Made by a program: the position numbers and the translations under genes. Below are positions 37,660 to 46,312 of a stretch of 64,000 bases of DNA, one piece after another; within the stretch, counting starts at the first letter, position 1, and each line of letters starts with the position of its first letter. The stretch spans positions 310,001 to 374,000 of the forward strand of contig NZ_AP012325.1 in the NCBI RefSeq assembly GCF_001025195.1. The letters are read 5' to 3'. The stretch is from Bifidobacterium catenulatum DSM 16992 = JCM 1194 = LMG 11043 (lineage in GTDB: Bacteria; Actinomycetota; Actinomycetes; Actinomycetales; Bifidobacteriaceae). The notes beneath the pieces are model-generated. The model did not search any database. It was not told the origin of the DNA and saw only the letters and a program-made list of their open reading frames with translations.

Positions 37660-37809
37660 TCATCTGTAAACCACAGACCGTTGGTTGGAGTGCGCAAGTG
37701 CTCATGAAGTTTGGTTCGCCAAGCCAGCGCAGGTTGAAGAACATACGCCCACCAAGGGCTTTCCGCTTAGCGGTCGAATGTTGCTCTGCCTGCGTGCAGG
37801 GCTTTTTTG
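37660..37809 (+). promoter_or_regulatory. L10 leader-type element with attenuator upstream of rplJ
   Basis: ACCACAGACCGTTGGT (37670-37685) resembles the conserved L10-binding motif of ribosomal L10 leaders, and GCCTGC-GT-GCAGGGC followed by TTTTTT (37788-37808) is an attenuator. L10(L12)4 would bind the leader and repress its own operon. The remainder of 37466-37865 is shared with the divergent permease promoter; no other gene is seen. Confidence 0.55.
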
Positions 37810-37865
37810 TTGCCCGGTGAAACGTTCCTGCTTCACAGTCAATGGTTGACTAAGGAAGGAACGCC

Positions 37866-38387
37866 ATGAAGAGGCCCGAAAAGGAAGCGGTGATCGCCCA
37901 GCTTACGGATAAGTTCCGTGACGCTGATGCTATCTACCTGACCGAGTACCGCGGGCTTACCGTTCCGCAGATCTCTGAACTGCGCGAAAAGCTAGGCCGC
38001 GATACTTCCTACACTGTGGCTAAGAACACGCTGATTCGCATTGCAGCCAAGGAAGCTGGCGTCGAAGGTCTCGATGAGATCCTCGCTGGTCCGACCGCTG
38101 TGACCTTCGTGAAGGGTGACTTCATCGAAGCTGCGAAGACCCTGCGTGACTTCGCCAAGACCAACAAGGCACTGATCATCAAGGGCGGCTTCGCTGATGG
38201 CACCGTCTACGATGCTGAAGGCGCCAAGAAGCTGGCAGACCTCAAGTCTCGCCCGCAGCTGCTCGCCGAGTTCGCCGGCGACATCAAGGCTACGATGTCC
38301 AAGGCCGCGTACTTGTTCAACGCTCTGCCGACCAAGGCTGTGCGTACGATCGATGCGCTCCGCGAGAAGCAGGAAAAAGCCGCCTGA
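37866..38387 (+). CDS. rplJ: 50S ribosomal protein L10
   Basis: The 173-residue product is L10, with LTEYRGLTVPQISELREKL and the C-terminal helices that hold L7/L12 dimers. It anchors the ribosomal stalk at the GTPase centre. ATG 37866 follows AAGGAAGGAACGCC. It is in an operon with rplL. Confidence 0.98.
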   Translation: MKRPEKEAVIAQLTDKFRDADAIYLTEYRGLTVPQISELREKLGRDTSYTVAKNTLIRIAAKEAGVEGLDEILAGPTAVTFVKGDFIEAAKTLRDFAKTNKALIIKGGFADGTVYDAEGAKKLADLKSRPQLLAEFAGDIKATMSKAAYLFNALPTKAVRTIDALREKQEKAA

Positions 38388-38497
38388 TTTCATTGCGGTT
38401 AGCCGCATGAATGATAGTGACCACAAAAGAAAATAATTGTTTTAGGTGACGGTCACCTCTTCAATCAAGCCGTCGCCAAGAATGAAAGGAAGCCATT

Positions 38498-38878
38498 ATG
38501 GCTAAGTACACCAACGATGAGCTGCTCGAAGCTTTCGGTGAGATGACCCTGGTTGAGCTCTCCGAGTTCGTCAAGGCTTTCGAAGAGAAGTTCGACGTCG
38601 AGGCTGCCGCTCCGGCTGCTGTCGCCGTTGCTGCTCCGGGCGCTGCTGCTCCGGCTGAGGAAGAGAAGGACGAGTTCGACGTCATCCTCTCCGCCGTTGG
38701 CGACAAGAAGATCCAGGTCATCAAGGCCGTCCGCGCTATCACCTCCCTGGGTCTGGCTGAGGCCAAGGCTCTGGTCGACGGCGCTCCGAAGGCTGTCCTG
38801 GAGAAGGCCAAGAAGGAAGACGCTGAGAAGGCTAAGTCCCAGCTCGAAGAAGCCGGCGCTACCGTCGAGCTCAAGTGA
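38498..38878 (+). CDS. rplL: 50S ribosomal protein L7/L12
   Basis: The 126-residue protein has the N-terminal dimerisation helices, an Ala-rich hinge (about 35-50) and the C-terminal domain with [20 protein letters not shown] and LVDGAPKAV, the elongation-factor contact surface. A good AAAGGAAG site precedes the ATG. It lies 110 bp after rplJ and is followed by a terminator. Confidence 0.98.
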   Translation: MAKYTNDELLEAFGEMTLVELSEFVKAFEEKFDVEAAAPAAVAVAAPGAAAPAEEEKDEFDVILSAVGDKKIQVIKAVRAITSLGLAEAKALVDGAPKAVLEKAKKEDAEKAKSQLEEAGATVELK

Positions 38879-38915
38879 TTCGCGCGGTTTGAAGCCGCAT
38901 ATCACGATCTTGAGT

Positions 38916-38950
38916 GGAAACCCCGTTCGCCACAAGGCGGCGGGGTTTCC
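38916..38950 (+). terminator. rplJL terminator
   Basis: GGAAACCCCG and CGGGGTTTCC form a perfect 10-bp stem with an inner GCC/GGC pair. Confidence 0.82.
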
Positions 38951-39141
38951 GCATATTCGCAGGTTTTTCTTTCGCTGACAATCCAATAAAACCCGATTTG
39001 GGCGTGAACGCTTCCATATCGTGCCATACAATGGGGGAAATAGGCGAAAGTTGTCAATTAATCGCGTCATAATCCTGAAATATGTGGCAAGGCATGACAC
39101 AATGGCAAAGAGTGTTGTGTGTGAAAGGAAGGCCGACAACG

Positions 39142-40551
39142 GTGAGCGAAGATCAACGAACGGCGCAGCAGTGGACCGTCAAGGTTGATGGAACCGAACT
39201 CAAGAAGCTGGAAAGCGGCGAAAGCGTGGAAATCGGTCGTAAGCCGTTGCGTCCTCTGGTGGATGATGGATTCGCGCGACTCGACATTATGGACGCAAGC
39301 AAATCCATGTCGAAACGGCATGCCATTTTTTCAGTCGATGCGCAGGGCAATGCTTCCGTGCGTGATCTCAAGTCGACCAATGGTTCGTTTGTGGTGGCCG
39401 ACAATGGCCAATTGATGCGTCTGCCGGCGGATGAGGATTTCCAATTGCCAACCACACCGATGACGCTGCAATTCGGTGACGTGCGCGTCACCTTCGAACG
39501 AGACATCGCACAGACAGTGCCTGAGACCGAGGACCATACGTCGGCTTCGGTCTCCAACCTGTTCTCCTACGCGGTGTCCGACGAGGTGCCGCAGGCGCCT
39601 GATGCGGTGGATATGTCGGTCGATGATATTCTCAACCTGCGTGCCGGCGAGCCAACCGCATTGTTCAACGCGCGTAGCGTCGCCAATCGTGTTAATTTCA
39701 TGCAACTTGCCGAGCGTCAGTCTTTTGCTCCCGTCCGTTCCAACGAGCCGGATTATGGAGATTTGCCATCCGTTTCGCTGGTGCAGCATAACGTGATCGC
39801 AGACAATACTCCGCGCGACCTGTTCGCGGATGCCGTGGCGGAACAGCATGCCGCGGAGGAAGCCGCCAAGAAGAACGCTGCGGAAAACGAACATGAAGCG
39901 AATCAGTCGGAATCCGTGCAGGAAGTTTCGTTGCCGATGCAAACCGCAATAGGAAATGAAACTGAGCATGACACGATTCCCGTGAGCAAGCTGTTCAGCG
40001 CGCGTCCGAGCAAGCCGATTATCGTGGCGTTGCCGGCTGAAGAAAACAATATGTCGGAACAACAGACAGAAGCATCGCACGAGCAGTCCAACGAAATAGG
40101 GGAGCAGTCTGCCGCGATCGTGCAACAGGCAAATGACGAAACTCCAAGCCAGGAGGAAACCTCGTCGCAGCAGGCCGATGATGAGCGCTTCAGACCACAT
40201 GCTACACAATCGCAGGTTGCGAGCGAACCGTCGCCGGACGAAACCAGCGCGTTCAAGCCTGTTTTCGAACCCGGATCAGTGTTCGACCGCGTTTCCAAGG
40301 GCGAGCTCGTCAAGCAGGAGCAGACCATCGAAGTCGACGGGCTGACTTCGGATGATGCCAAGCGCACCGACGATTTCACCGTGCAGTTCGAGATGGCGCG
40401 TCATCCGGAACTGCTGCCATTCCTTGCCATGAACCCGTCGCTATACGACGATCTGTATGCATGGCTGGGCGCATTGGGCAATACAGACATCGACGCGGCC
40501 CTGTCACATAATCCGGGGTATGCGGAATACCGTAAAGCGGTAGGGAAGTGA
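39142..40551 (+). CDS. FHA-domain protein with C-terminal variant leucine-rich repeat-like segment
   Basis: The 469-residue protein has an FHA domain (about 20-115) with the phosphothreonine-binding residues intact: GRK near 34, Ser57-x-x-His60 in SMSKRH, and Asn80-Gly81 in LKSTNGSF. A long acidic, Gln/Glu-rich disordered middle (about 150-415) follows. The last 50 residues (HPELLPFLAMNPSLYDDLYAW onward) resemble the variant leucine-rich repeat unit found in several bifidobacterial proteins. GTG 39142 is chosen for its GAAAGGAAGG site. Its stop overlaps the next start (GTGA), so it is translationally coupled to the helicase-like protein and probably binds a phosphorylated partner. Confidence 0.85.
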   Translation: MSEDQRTAQQWTVKVDGTELKKLESGESVEIGRKPLRPLVDDGFARLDIMDASKSMSKRHAIFSVDAQGNASVRDLKSTNGSFVVADNGQLMRLPADEDFQLPTTPMTLQFGDVRVTFERDIAQTVPETEDHTSASVSNLFSYAVSDEVPQAPDAVDMSVDDILNLRAGEPTALFNARSVANRVNFMQLAERQSFAPVRSNEPDYGDLPSVSLVQHNVIADNTPRDLFADAVAEQHAAEEAAKKNAAENEHEANQSESVQEVSLPMQTAIGNETEHDTIPVSKLFSARPSKPIIVALPAEENNMSEQQTEASHEQSNEIGEQSAAIVQQANDETPSQEETSSQQADDERFRPHATQSQVASEPSPDETSAFKPVFEPGSVFDRVSKGELVKQEQTIEVDGLTSDDAKRTDDFTVQFEMARHPELLPFLAMNPSLYDDLYAWLGALGNTDIDAALSHNPGYAEYRKAVGK

Positions 40552-43500
40552 GCCAACACATGAGCGAAAGCAAAGAGAACGTCACTGAGCTGGATCGTAT
40601 TCGTGGGTGGCGTGAGAAGTATCGTCTTGGCCTGTCGCCGTCGCCGCTTGAGGATGTGACGCAGCTGAGTGCCCAACTTGATATGACGCACGCGCACCCG
40701 TCCGGCATCGCGCAGCTATTCGCCAGCGGGCATGTTCAGCTCAATTCCTTGTTCCGTGACAATGGCATGTTACGTGCCGCGGGTCGTCGTGTGGAACGTG
40801 TGCTTGACGACCGTGAGGCGAAAAGCCGCGTCAGCGGCGTGGGCGAACTGTCTTTGGTGGTCGGCGTGGCCATTTGGAAGGGCAATCAGATGCCGGTGCT
40901 CATGTACCCGGTCGAAGTGCGCAAAGAAGGCCGCAATATCGAAAACGGCACGGTGATCGCATTCACAGGGCGTGTGCGCCTGAACGCGGCTTTCGCGGCC
41001 GTGCTGCGCGAGAACAACGTCATATTGGATGAGGCCAAGCTGTTTGACGGTTCGAACTATGAGAGCGGCACGCCAGAGACGTCTGCAGTGTTCGCGGCCA
41101 TTACGGATCGTGCGGCCAACGCGTTCCCCGATTTTGAGATCGAACGGCACATTATTCTCGGGTGCTTTATGGATCCGGCGTCGCAGATGCTGGTGGAAAG
41201 CCAGAAGATCATCGATCAGTTGGCCCAAGGTCCGACCGGCAACACCGCTTTGGACGCTTTGGCTGGAGACAAGGCCGCCGCTGAAGCATTGGAGGGGGCT
41301 GAGATTCCGGAATACAGCCCGTTCGATGCCGACCCGCATGGCGAGTATGAGGTCGGCGATATCGACAATACCGTCCGATACGCTTCGCAGCTTGCGTCCG
41401 CGGGTCATTCGCTGTTTGTGGATAGCTCGATTGCCAACAATACCGCCGAGCAGGCTGCCGCGATCGCGTCCCGTTGCGTGATGAACGGACGTTCCGTGCT
41501 TTATGTGCCGTGCGTGACCGATCAGAAACGTCGATTTGTGCAAGCCGTCGCCGCGAATGAGATGAGCGGACAGTTGTTGGATATCGCCGATGACGGTGCC
41601 AATGCGGCGATTGATCGTCAGCTGATTGCCGCTGTTGGATTCCAATCCGGTGTTGCTTCGTCTCGATTTGATCAGATTTCCGATGAATTGGTTGGTGTGC
41701 GCTCCCGTTTGACCCGTTATCTGGGTGATCTTCACGGCGTGAGCCAGGAGTGGGGCGTATCCGCCTACCAGACGATTCAGAATCTCGCACAGATCGCGGT
41801 GCTACCCACCCATCCGACCACGCACGTGCGTTTGAGCAAGCAGACTGCGCATTCCATTGCAGACAAGATCGAGGATTGGGCTGCGAAACTGCAGCGTGCG
41901 GGTGAGCTTGGCGAATACACCATCACGGAGAACGACACCGCATGGTACAAGGCTTCGCTGTATTCCGAAGAGGAAGCGGTGAGCGCATACCAGCGTGTGG
42001 TCGAACTGTTGCGCAAGGTGCTGCCCGCCACCCGTGAGCAGGTGGCCAGCACGGTGCAGACCTGCGGATTCCCGATTCCGACGACTGCCCAGGAGTGGGG
42101 TCGACAGGTCATGGTGCTGAAGAACCTGCGCCGAGTGCTTGACGTGTTCCAGCCGGAAATCTTCGAACGTGACATCGCATCCATGATCGAGGCGACCAAG
42201 CCGAAGGCCGAACGCAGGGCTGAAGGCAGTTCCATGGGATTCTGGGAGCGTCGCCGCCATATCAAAGAAGCCAAGGGCATGCTGCGCGTCGGCGCCCAAG
42301 TGGAGAACCTGCACGAGGCGTTGCTTGTGGTGTCCAAGCAGGCCGATCAGTGGCATATGTTCGTGCCTCATGGCGGATGGCCGGTGCTGCCCACCAAGCT
42401 GGATGACATAATCGAAACGCAGGAGAATCTCAATCGGGATATGACCGCGTTGAATGCGGTGCTTGCCACAACCCCACAGAGAGGCAATCTCGAAACCGTT
42501 GATTTCAACCAGGTCGAAGAGCGTTTGAAGGCCCTGTATGACGACAAGCAGGCGCTTGACAATCTGCCGGAGCGTGCCCGTTTGGAGCGTGACTTCCACT
42601 CGGTTGGTCTTGACGAGCTGATTGAGGATCTGAACAATCGTGGTATTCCCAACGATGCCGTCGCAGGGGAACTGCAGTTGGCATGGTGGACCACGGCGTT
42701 CGAGGATATTGTGAAATCCTCCGCCATCATCTCCAACCAGGATGGTTCGGCATTGCAGGGCGCTGCGGAACGCTTTGCCCAAGTCGATGTGGAGCATGTG
42801 CGTTCGATCGGGCCGATGGTGGCACAGGAATCCATGCGTCGCCTGTGCGACATGCTGTTCTCGCGTACGCAGGAAGCCAATCTGCTACATACCATGCTTG
42901 CCGGCTCCCACAACGTTTCGTTGAATCGCTTGCACAAGGAACATCCGCAGATTCTCGCAGCGGCGAAACCGATTCTTGTTGCGACGCCCGCCACACTTGC
43001 GGCGATCACCGATCCGGCGCCGTTGGCTGACATCGTCATCATCGATGCGGCCGCGCATATCCAGTCCATCGAATTGCTGGGCATCATCAGCCGTGCCAAG
43101 CAGGTGGTGGTGATCGCACATCGTGAAACAGTCACATCCGATGGTCTGAAGCGTCTTATCGCACTGCTACCGAGCGTGAAAATCGCCAATCGTCCTGTTC
43201 GGCGCGCTCCGAAGCTCAATGCGTTCCTGGAATCGGAAGGCTACGGCTCCGTACCTTTCGATGTGGCAAGAGAAGGTGCGCAAGGCGAGATCGCCTACCA
43301 CTTTGTGGCTGACGCCAACGGTGTGCCGGTTATCACTTCGGGACTGGTGGAAAGCAGCCAGCAGGAGATCGACGAGGTGGTTAGGTTGATCACCAAGCGC
43401 GCCGCCGGTTTTACCATTGTGCCCGCATCATACATGCTTACAGTGGTGACGCTTACGCATACGTTCCGCACCCGACTGGGGGCAGAGCTCAAGGCCATCG

Positions 43501-44180
43501 CCAACAAGAACAAGGCCATGGGCATGTTCCTTCGCCATGTGCGCATCGTGGATATCTCCGATGTGGCCGGAGCGCATGCCACTGACGCGATTCTTGCGAT
43601 GTGCTATGCGAAAACCTCCCATGGGCGCCTGCTGCAGCAGTTCGGAGCGTTGGAATCCGAAGGCGGGCGAGGTATGCTGCTGGACGCATTGGCCGTGCCG
43701 GACCGCCATCTTGACATCGTGTCCGCGTTCTCGTCGTCCGACATGGATGACGAACGTCTGCATCAGGCTGGCCCGAAGATGCTGAAGACCGTGCTTCGTT
43801 GGATGGAACAGCTTGATGACAGCGTGGTGCGTCCCGCCGTCAAGATGACCGGCTCGAACGTGCTTCTCAACGATCTTGCCGATCGCATTCGAGCCCGTGG
43901 GCTGAATGTGGCCGTCGATTATGGTTTCGACAATGGATCCAAGCTGCCGCTGGTGGTTGGTCTGAACGACAAGCCGTTCGCGTTGGCGGTACTCACCGAC
44001 GATGCGCAATTCATGGGATTGCAGTCCACCAGGGAACGTCACCGTGTGCTTTTGCAGAACATCGAATCGCTTGGCTGGTCTGTTATGACCGTGTGGAGCG
44101 TTGGCGCGTTCGTGAATCCAGACAAGGAAGTGGACCGCATCGTGGCACGCCTGAGCGACCTGTATCAGGAGGTCAAGTGA
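40548..44180 (+). CDS. Degenerate superfamily 1 helicase-like protein with Vsr-like C-terminal domain
   Basis: The 1210-residue protein has the order of large helicase-nuclease proteins (N-terminal region, split helicase core, Vsr/MTES-1575-type end), but the catalytic motifs are gone. The Walker A position (about 288-300) reads SLFVDSSIANNT, without GxGKS. The Walker B segment reads ADIVIIDAAAH (Asp833, then Ala-Ala-Ala), where DEASQ is expected. The C-terminal part (about 1108-1205) keeps ESLGWSVMTVWSVGAFVNPDKEVDRI but has hydrophobic or polar residues at nuclease positions. A helical insertion occupies about 440-700. It is likely a structural or DNA-binding pseudo-enzyme. The start is GTG 40548 (overlapping the FHA gene) or ATG 40560. 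It overlaps the next gene too. Confidence 0.78.
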   Translation: MSQHMSESKENVTELDRIRGWREKYRLGLSPSPLEDVTQLSAQLDMTHAHPSGIAQLFASGHVQLNSLFRDNGMLRAAGRRVERVLDDREAKSRVSGVGELSLVVGVAIWKGNQMPVLMYPVEVRKEGRNIENGTVIAFTGRVRLNAAFAAVLRENNVILDEAKLFDGSNYESGTPETSAVFAAITDRAANAFPDFEIERHIILGCFMDPASQMLVESQKIIDQLAQGPTGNTALDALAGDKAAAEALEGAEIPEYSPFDADPHGEYEVGDIDNTVRYASQLASAGHSLFVDSSIANNTAEQAAAIASRCVMNGRSVLYVPCVTDQKRRFVQAVAANEMSGQLLDIADDGANAAIDRQLIAAVGFQSGVASSRFDQISDELVGVRSRLTRYLGDLHGVSQEWGVSAYQTIQNLAQIAVLPTHPTTHVRLSKQTAHSIADKIEDWAAKLQRAGELGEYTITENDTAWYKASLYSEEEAVSAYQRVVELLRKVLPATREQVASTVQTCGFPIPTTAQEWGRQVMVLKNLRRVLDVFQPEIFERDIASMIEATKPKAERRAEGSSMGFWERRRHIKEAKGMLRVGAQVENLHEALLVVSKQADQWHMFVPHGGWPVLPTKLDDIIETQENLNRDMTALNAVLATTPQRGNLETVDFNQVEERLKALYDDKQALDNLPERARLERDFHSVGLDELIEDLNNRGIPNDAVAGELQLAWWTTAFEDIVKSSAIISNQDGSALQGAAERFAQVDVEHVRSIGPMVAQESMRRLCDMLFSRTQEANLLHTMLAGSHNVSLNRLHKEHPQILAAAKPILVATPATLAAITDPAPLADIVIIDAAAHIQSIELLGIISRAKQVVVIAHRETVTSDGLKRLIALLPSVKIANRPVRRAPKLNAFLESEGYGSVPFDVAREGAQGEIAYHFVADANGVPVITSGLVESSQQEIDEVVRLITKRAAGFTIVPASYMLTVVTLTHTFRTRLGAELKAIANKNKAMGMFLRHVRIVDISDVAGAHATDAILAMCYAKTSHGRLLQQFGALESEGGRGMLLDALAVPDRHLDIVSAFSSSDMDDERLHQAGPKMLKTVLRWMEQLDDSVVRPAVKMTGSNVLLNDLADRIRARGLNVAVDYGFDNGSKLPLVVGLNDKPFALAVLTDDAQFMGLQSTRERHRVLLQNIESLGWSVMTVWSVGAFVNPDKEVDRIVARLSDLYQEVK

Positions 44181-44446
44181 GCGTCGACGAGCATTCTCCG
44201 CAGGAGTCTTCCCAGGAAACTGACCAGCCTGCCGTTCGCGTGGTGTCCGGCTATTGCGCCACTCGCCGAACGGCACGCAAGCACAAGCGTGTGATCCGCC
44301 AGGGCACTGAGCTGTTCGATGCGGACGGCGTTAAGCTCGAACCGTCCGATGTGCTCACCGAACGTCAGCGCAATGCGGATGACGACAAGCGTATTCTGGG
44401 TGAACTGCCGCCGCATTGGGGCGTGTTCTCCGAGAGGGGACGCTGA
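44177..44446 (+). CDS. Small protein of unknown function, third gene of the FHA operon
   Basis: The 89-residue protein starts at GTG 44177, overlapping the preceding stop by GTGA, with AGGAGG 4 bp upstream. It has a short acidic start, a basic middle (GYCATRRTARKHKRVIRQG) and a conserved-looking C-terminus, DKRILGELPPHWGVF, a motif I associate with short actinobacterial proteins of unknown role. There is no membrane segment. Tight coupling suggests it is made with, and perhaps binds, the helicase-like protein. Confidence 0.7.
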   Translation: MSVDEHSPQESSQETDQPAVRVVSGYCATRRTARKHKRVIRQGTELFDADGVKLEPSDVLTERQRNADDDKRILGELPPHWGVFSERGR

Positions 44447-44474
44447 CATTCGCGTGGGATTTGCTTCGTTGCCG

Positions 44475-45164
44475 TCACGAACTGACGATGGCGATAATCG
44501 CACTGTACTCTTGAGCCTGCAAAACGGTCGCCGCCTCATGAGGAGGCATGGCAAACACTGCAAGGGTGTTGCCGTCCGCATCGCGCGAGGGTTTCGCGGT
44601 CAGGATCGCGCCCGAGCATAGTTCGCGCAGCGTCACGGCATCTGTATCCGGGGATGCTTCCGGTGTTGCCTCGCCGAATATCGTGGCGCTGGAAAGCGTC
44701 ACGATATCGCCAAGCGACAGATTGTCGGCGGAACTTGCCAATCGCACTTCGATCGCCGTGTATCCTTCGGGAACAACGGGAGAGGCGCGTGCCATGGTCG
44801 ACGTGACGATGCCACCTTCCGCAACGTCCACTTGGGCGATTAGCCCGACGGCATCGTCGCAATCATGGAAAACGTTACGTAAGGCCTCGTCATACGGAAG
44901 ATCACGCAATGCGAGCGAATCCGCGGTAATCACGCTACCTTTCGCAATGGGCTGCGCTGCGATGACAACCGGTTGCGTGGAAATCGTCAATCGTACACAC
45001 TGCAGGGCTGCGAATACGGCAAGTCCGGCACAGACCGCGGCGAGCAGCCGGTGCAATCGTGCATTCCTCCGTCGCCGATGGGACGCAGTCCGCGTGCCAT
45101 CGGTCGTTCGCCTGCCATCCATGTCCTGCAGACGTTGCAACAAATCATGAAAAAAGGTCACCAT
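44475..45164 (-). CDS. SAF-domain membrane protein (CpaB/RcpC-like)
   Basis: The 229-residue protein has a basic N-terminus with many Arg (about 18-38), one membrane helix (about 38-58), then a SAF domain (about 65-125) beginning VVIAAQPIAKGSVITADSLALRDLP and a second beta domain. Such proteins occur in Flp pilus assembly, but no pilus genes are near; a stand-alone form next to FmdB is common in actinobacteria. ATG 45164 has AAGG 9 bp upstream. It is convergent with the FHA operon, 28 bp away. Confidence 0.8.
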   Translation of the reverse strand: MVTFFHDLLQRLQDMDGRRTTDGTRTASHRRRRNARLHRLLAAVCAGLAVFAALQCVRLTISTQPVVIAAQPIAKGSVITADSLALRDLPYDEALRNVFHDCDDAVGLIAQVDVAEGGIVTSTMARASPVVPEGYTAIEVRLASSADNLSLGDIVTLSSATIFGEATPEASPDTDAVTLRELCSGAILTAKPSRDADGNTLAVFAMPPHEAATVLQAQEYSAIIAIVSS

Positions 45165-45302
45165 GCATGCATGATGACCTTACGAATAGCTGTTGCGCAA
45201 GCCGAATCAAGGGTTGTGGTCGGAGGATGTGAGTTATCCACAGGCTTCGACATGTCGCCTTGTTTTCCAAGGGTTGAGCTTGTTTGAATTATGTGATTGA
45301 GC

Positions 45303-45485
45303 TCACTTGGATTTGTCGGTGCGGTAGAAACCGGATCCCTTGAATTCGATTGGCGGTGCGGAATACACCTTGCGGACCTGTTCCTCGCCGCATTCGGGGC
45401 AGATGGTGATCGGGTCGTCGGTGAACGACTGCTGCTCGGTGAAATCGTATTTGCAGTTCTTGCAACGGTAATGATAAGTAGGCAA
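45303..45485 (-). CDS. FmdB-family zinc-ribbon protein
   Basis: The 60-residue protein has two Cys-x-x-Cys pairs (CKNC near 8-11 and CPEC near 29-32) in the FmdB ribbon MPTYHYRC. It starts at TTG 45485 with GAGG upstream. Mycobacterial Rv0991c (Ruc), in the same gene neighbourhood, is a redox-regulated chaperone factor; this protein is much shorter and lacks the long disordered tail, so equal function is not assured. Confidence 0.9.
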   Translation of the reverse strand: MPTYHYRCKNCKYDFTEQQSFTDDPITICPECGEEQVRKVYSAPPIEFKGSGFYRTDKSK

Positions 45486-45582
45486 AGTATCCTCGCTTCA
45501 ATCAGGTTCTCAAATTTCTTAACGGGACATATCCTAGTACGCTCCCTGAGACGGCCGCATGAACGTCTTGTTCACGAATGGT

Positions 45583-46245
45583 TTATTGGCGAACCTCCGT
45601 GAATCCATCCGGCGTAAGCACTCCGTCAACGGGAATGTCGTGCGCTTCATGTGGCACCGGCTTGTCGGCCGGCTCCCAGGGCCAGCAGACCGCTACCACG
45701 CGCGATCCGACCGCACGGTATTCAAGTGCCCGATCGTACCATCCTCCGCCACGCCCCAAACGGAATCCCTCATGATCGACGGCAAAAGCGGGAACGATGA
45801 TCAGTCCAGCGTTTTTCAACGCTTCGGGCCCACATACGCTGTTGCTGGGTTCCTGCGGACGATGTGTGTTGGTGGAGCCGTCGCTGTTGGTCTGATCGCG
45901 CAGATCGTGGATGCTGTCAAGCTCGCTCCAACCAATATCCGTGCCTTCTCCAAGCCGTGGAACGAGTACGCGGCAGTTCGAATCGAAAAGCGCCTGCAGC
46001 ATTGGTGTCATCGACATTTCGCTACCCATGGATGCGAATGCGGCCACCGTGGTGAATGAATGGATGAGATTCGCCTGCCGTGCCTGCTCGGCCAGTTTTC
46101 GACCGGCTTCCATCCGTTCCTCAGGACTTGTCCGTTTTCTTCTTGCGATTGCGTTCTTGCGCCATTGCCTTTTCAGATCGCGTTGCGTTGCGGTTTCGTC
46201 ACGCGTGCTGTCGCCTGCGACATCGGTTTGCATATTCGGGGTCAT
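45583..46245 (-). CDS. 5-formyltetrahydrofolate cyclo-ligase
   Basis: The 220-residue protein has the basic N-terminal helix LKRQWRKNAIARRKR and the family motif GFRLGRGGGWYDRAL, which binds ATP and folate, then DIPVDGVLT. It converts 5-formyl-THF to methenyl-THF. The start is set at ATG 46245; an ATG at 46233 is equally possible and neither has a clear ribosome site, so a short or absent leader is likely. A loop rich in Asp, Ser and Asn (about 115-140) is unusual. It is divergent from the acetyltransferase gene, 67 bp away. Confidence 0.9.
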   Translation of the reverse strand: MTPNMQTDVAGDSTRDETATQRDLKRQWRKNAIARRKRTSPEERMEAGRKLAEQARQANLIHSFTTVAAFASMGSEMSMTPMLQALFDSNCRVLVPRLGEGTDIGWSELDSIHDLRDQTNSDGSTNTHRPQEPSNSVCGPEALKNAGLIIVPAFAVDHEGFRLGRGGGWYDRALEYRAVGSRVVAVCWPWEPADKPVPHEAHDIPVDGVLTPDGFTEVRQ

Positions 46246-46312
46246 ATCGCATGTTGTACCACGGGATGGTTGCGCGAAAACGAAAATGTTATGCGCATGG
46301 CAGAATGAAAGC

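Noticed and set aside
37466-37660. Purine riboswitch upstream of the NCS2 permease
   Set aside because: Read on the minus strand, the leader lacks the conserved purine-riboswitch core and its P1 pairing.
45234-45242. Consensus DnaA box TTATCCACA
   Set aside because: A single box without a cluster, AT-rich unwinding region or dnaA/dnaN neighbours does not support an origin.
45911-46312. Upstream extension of the acetyltransferase frame
   Set aside because: It lies entirely opposite the folate cyclo-ligase gene and precedes the conserved acetyltransferase region.
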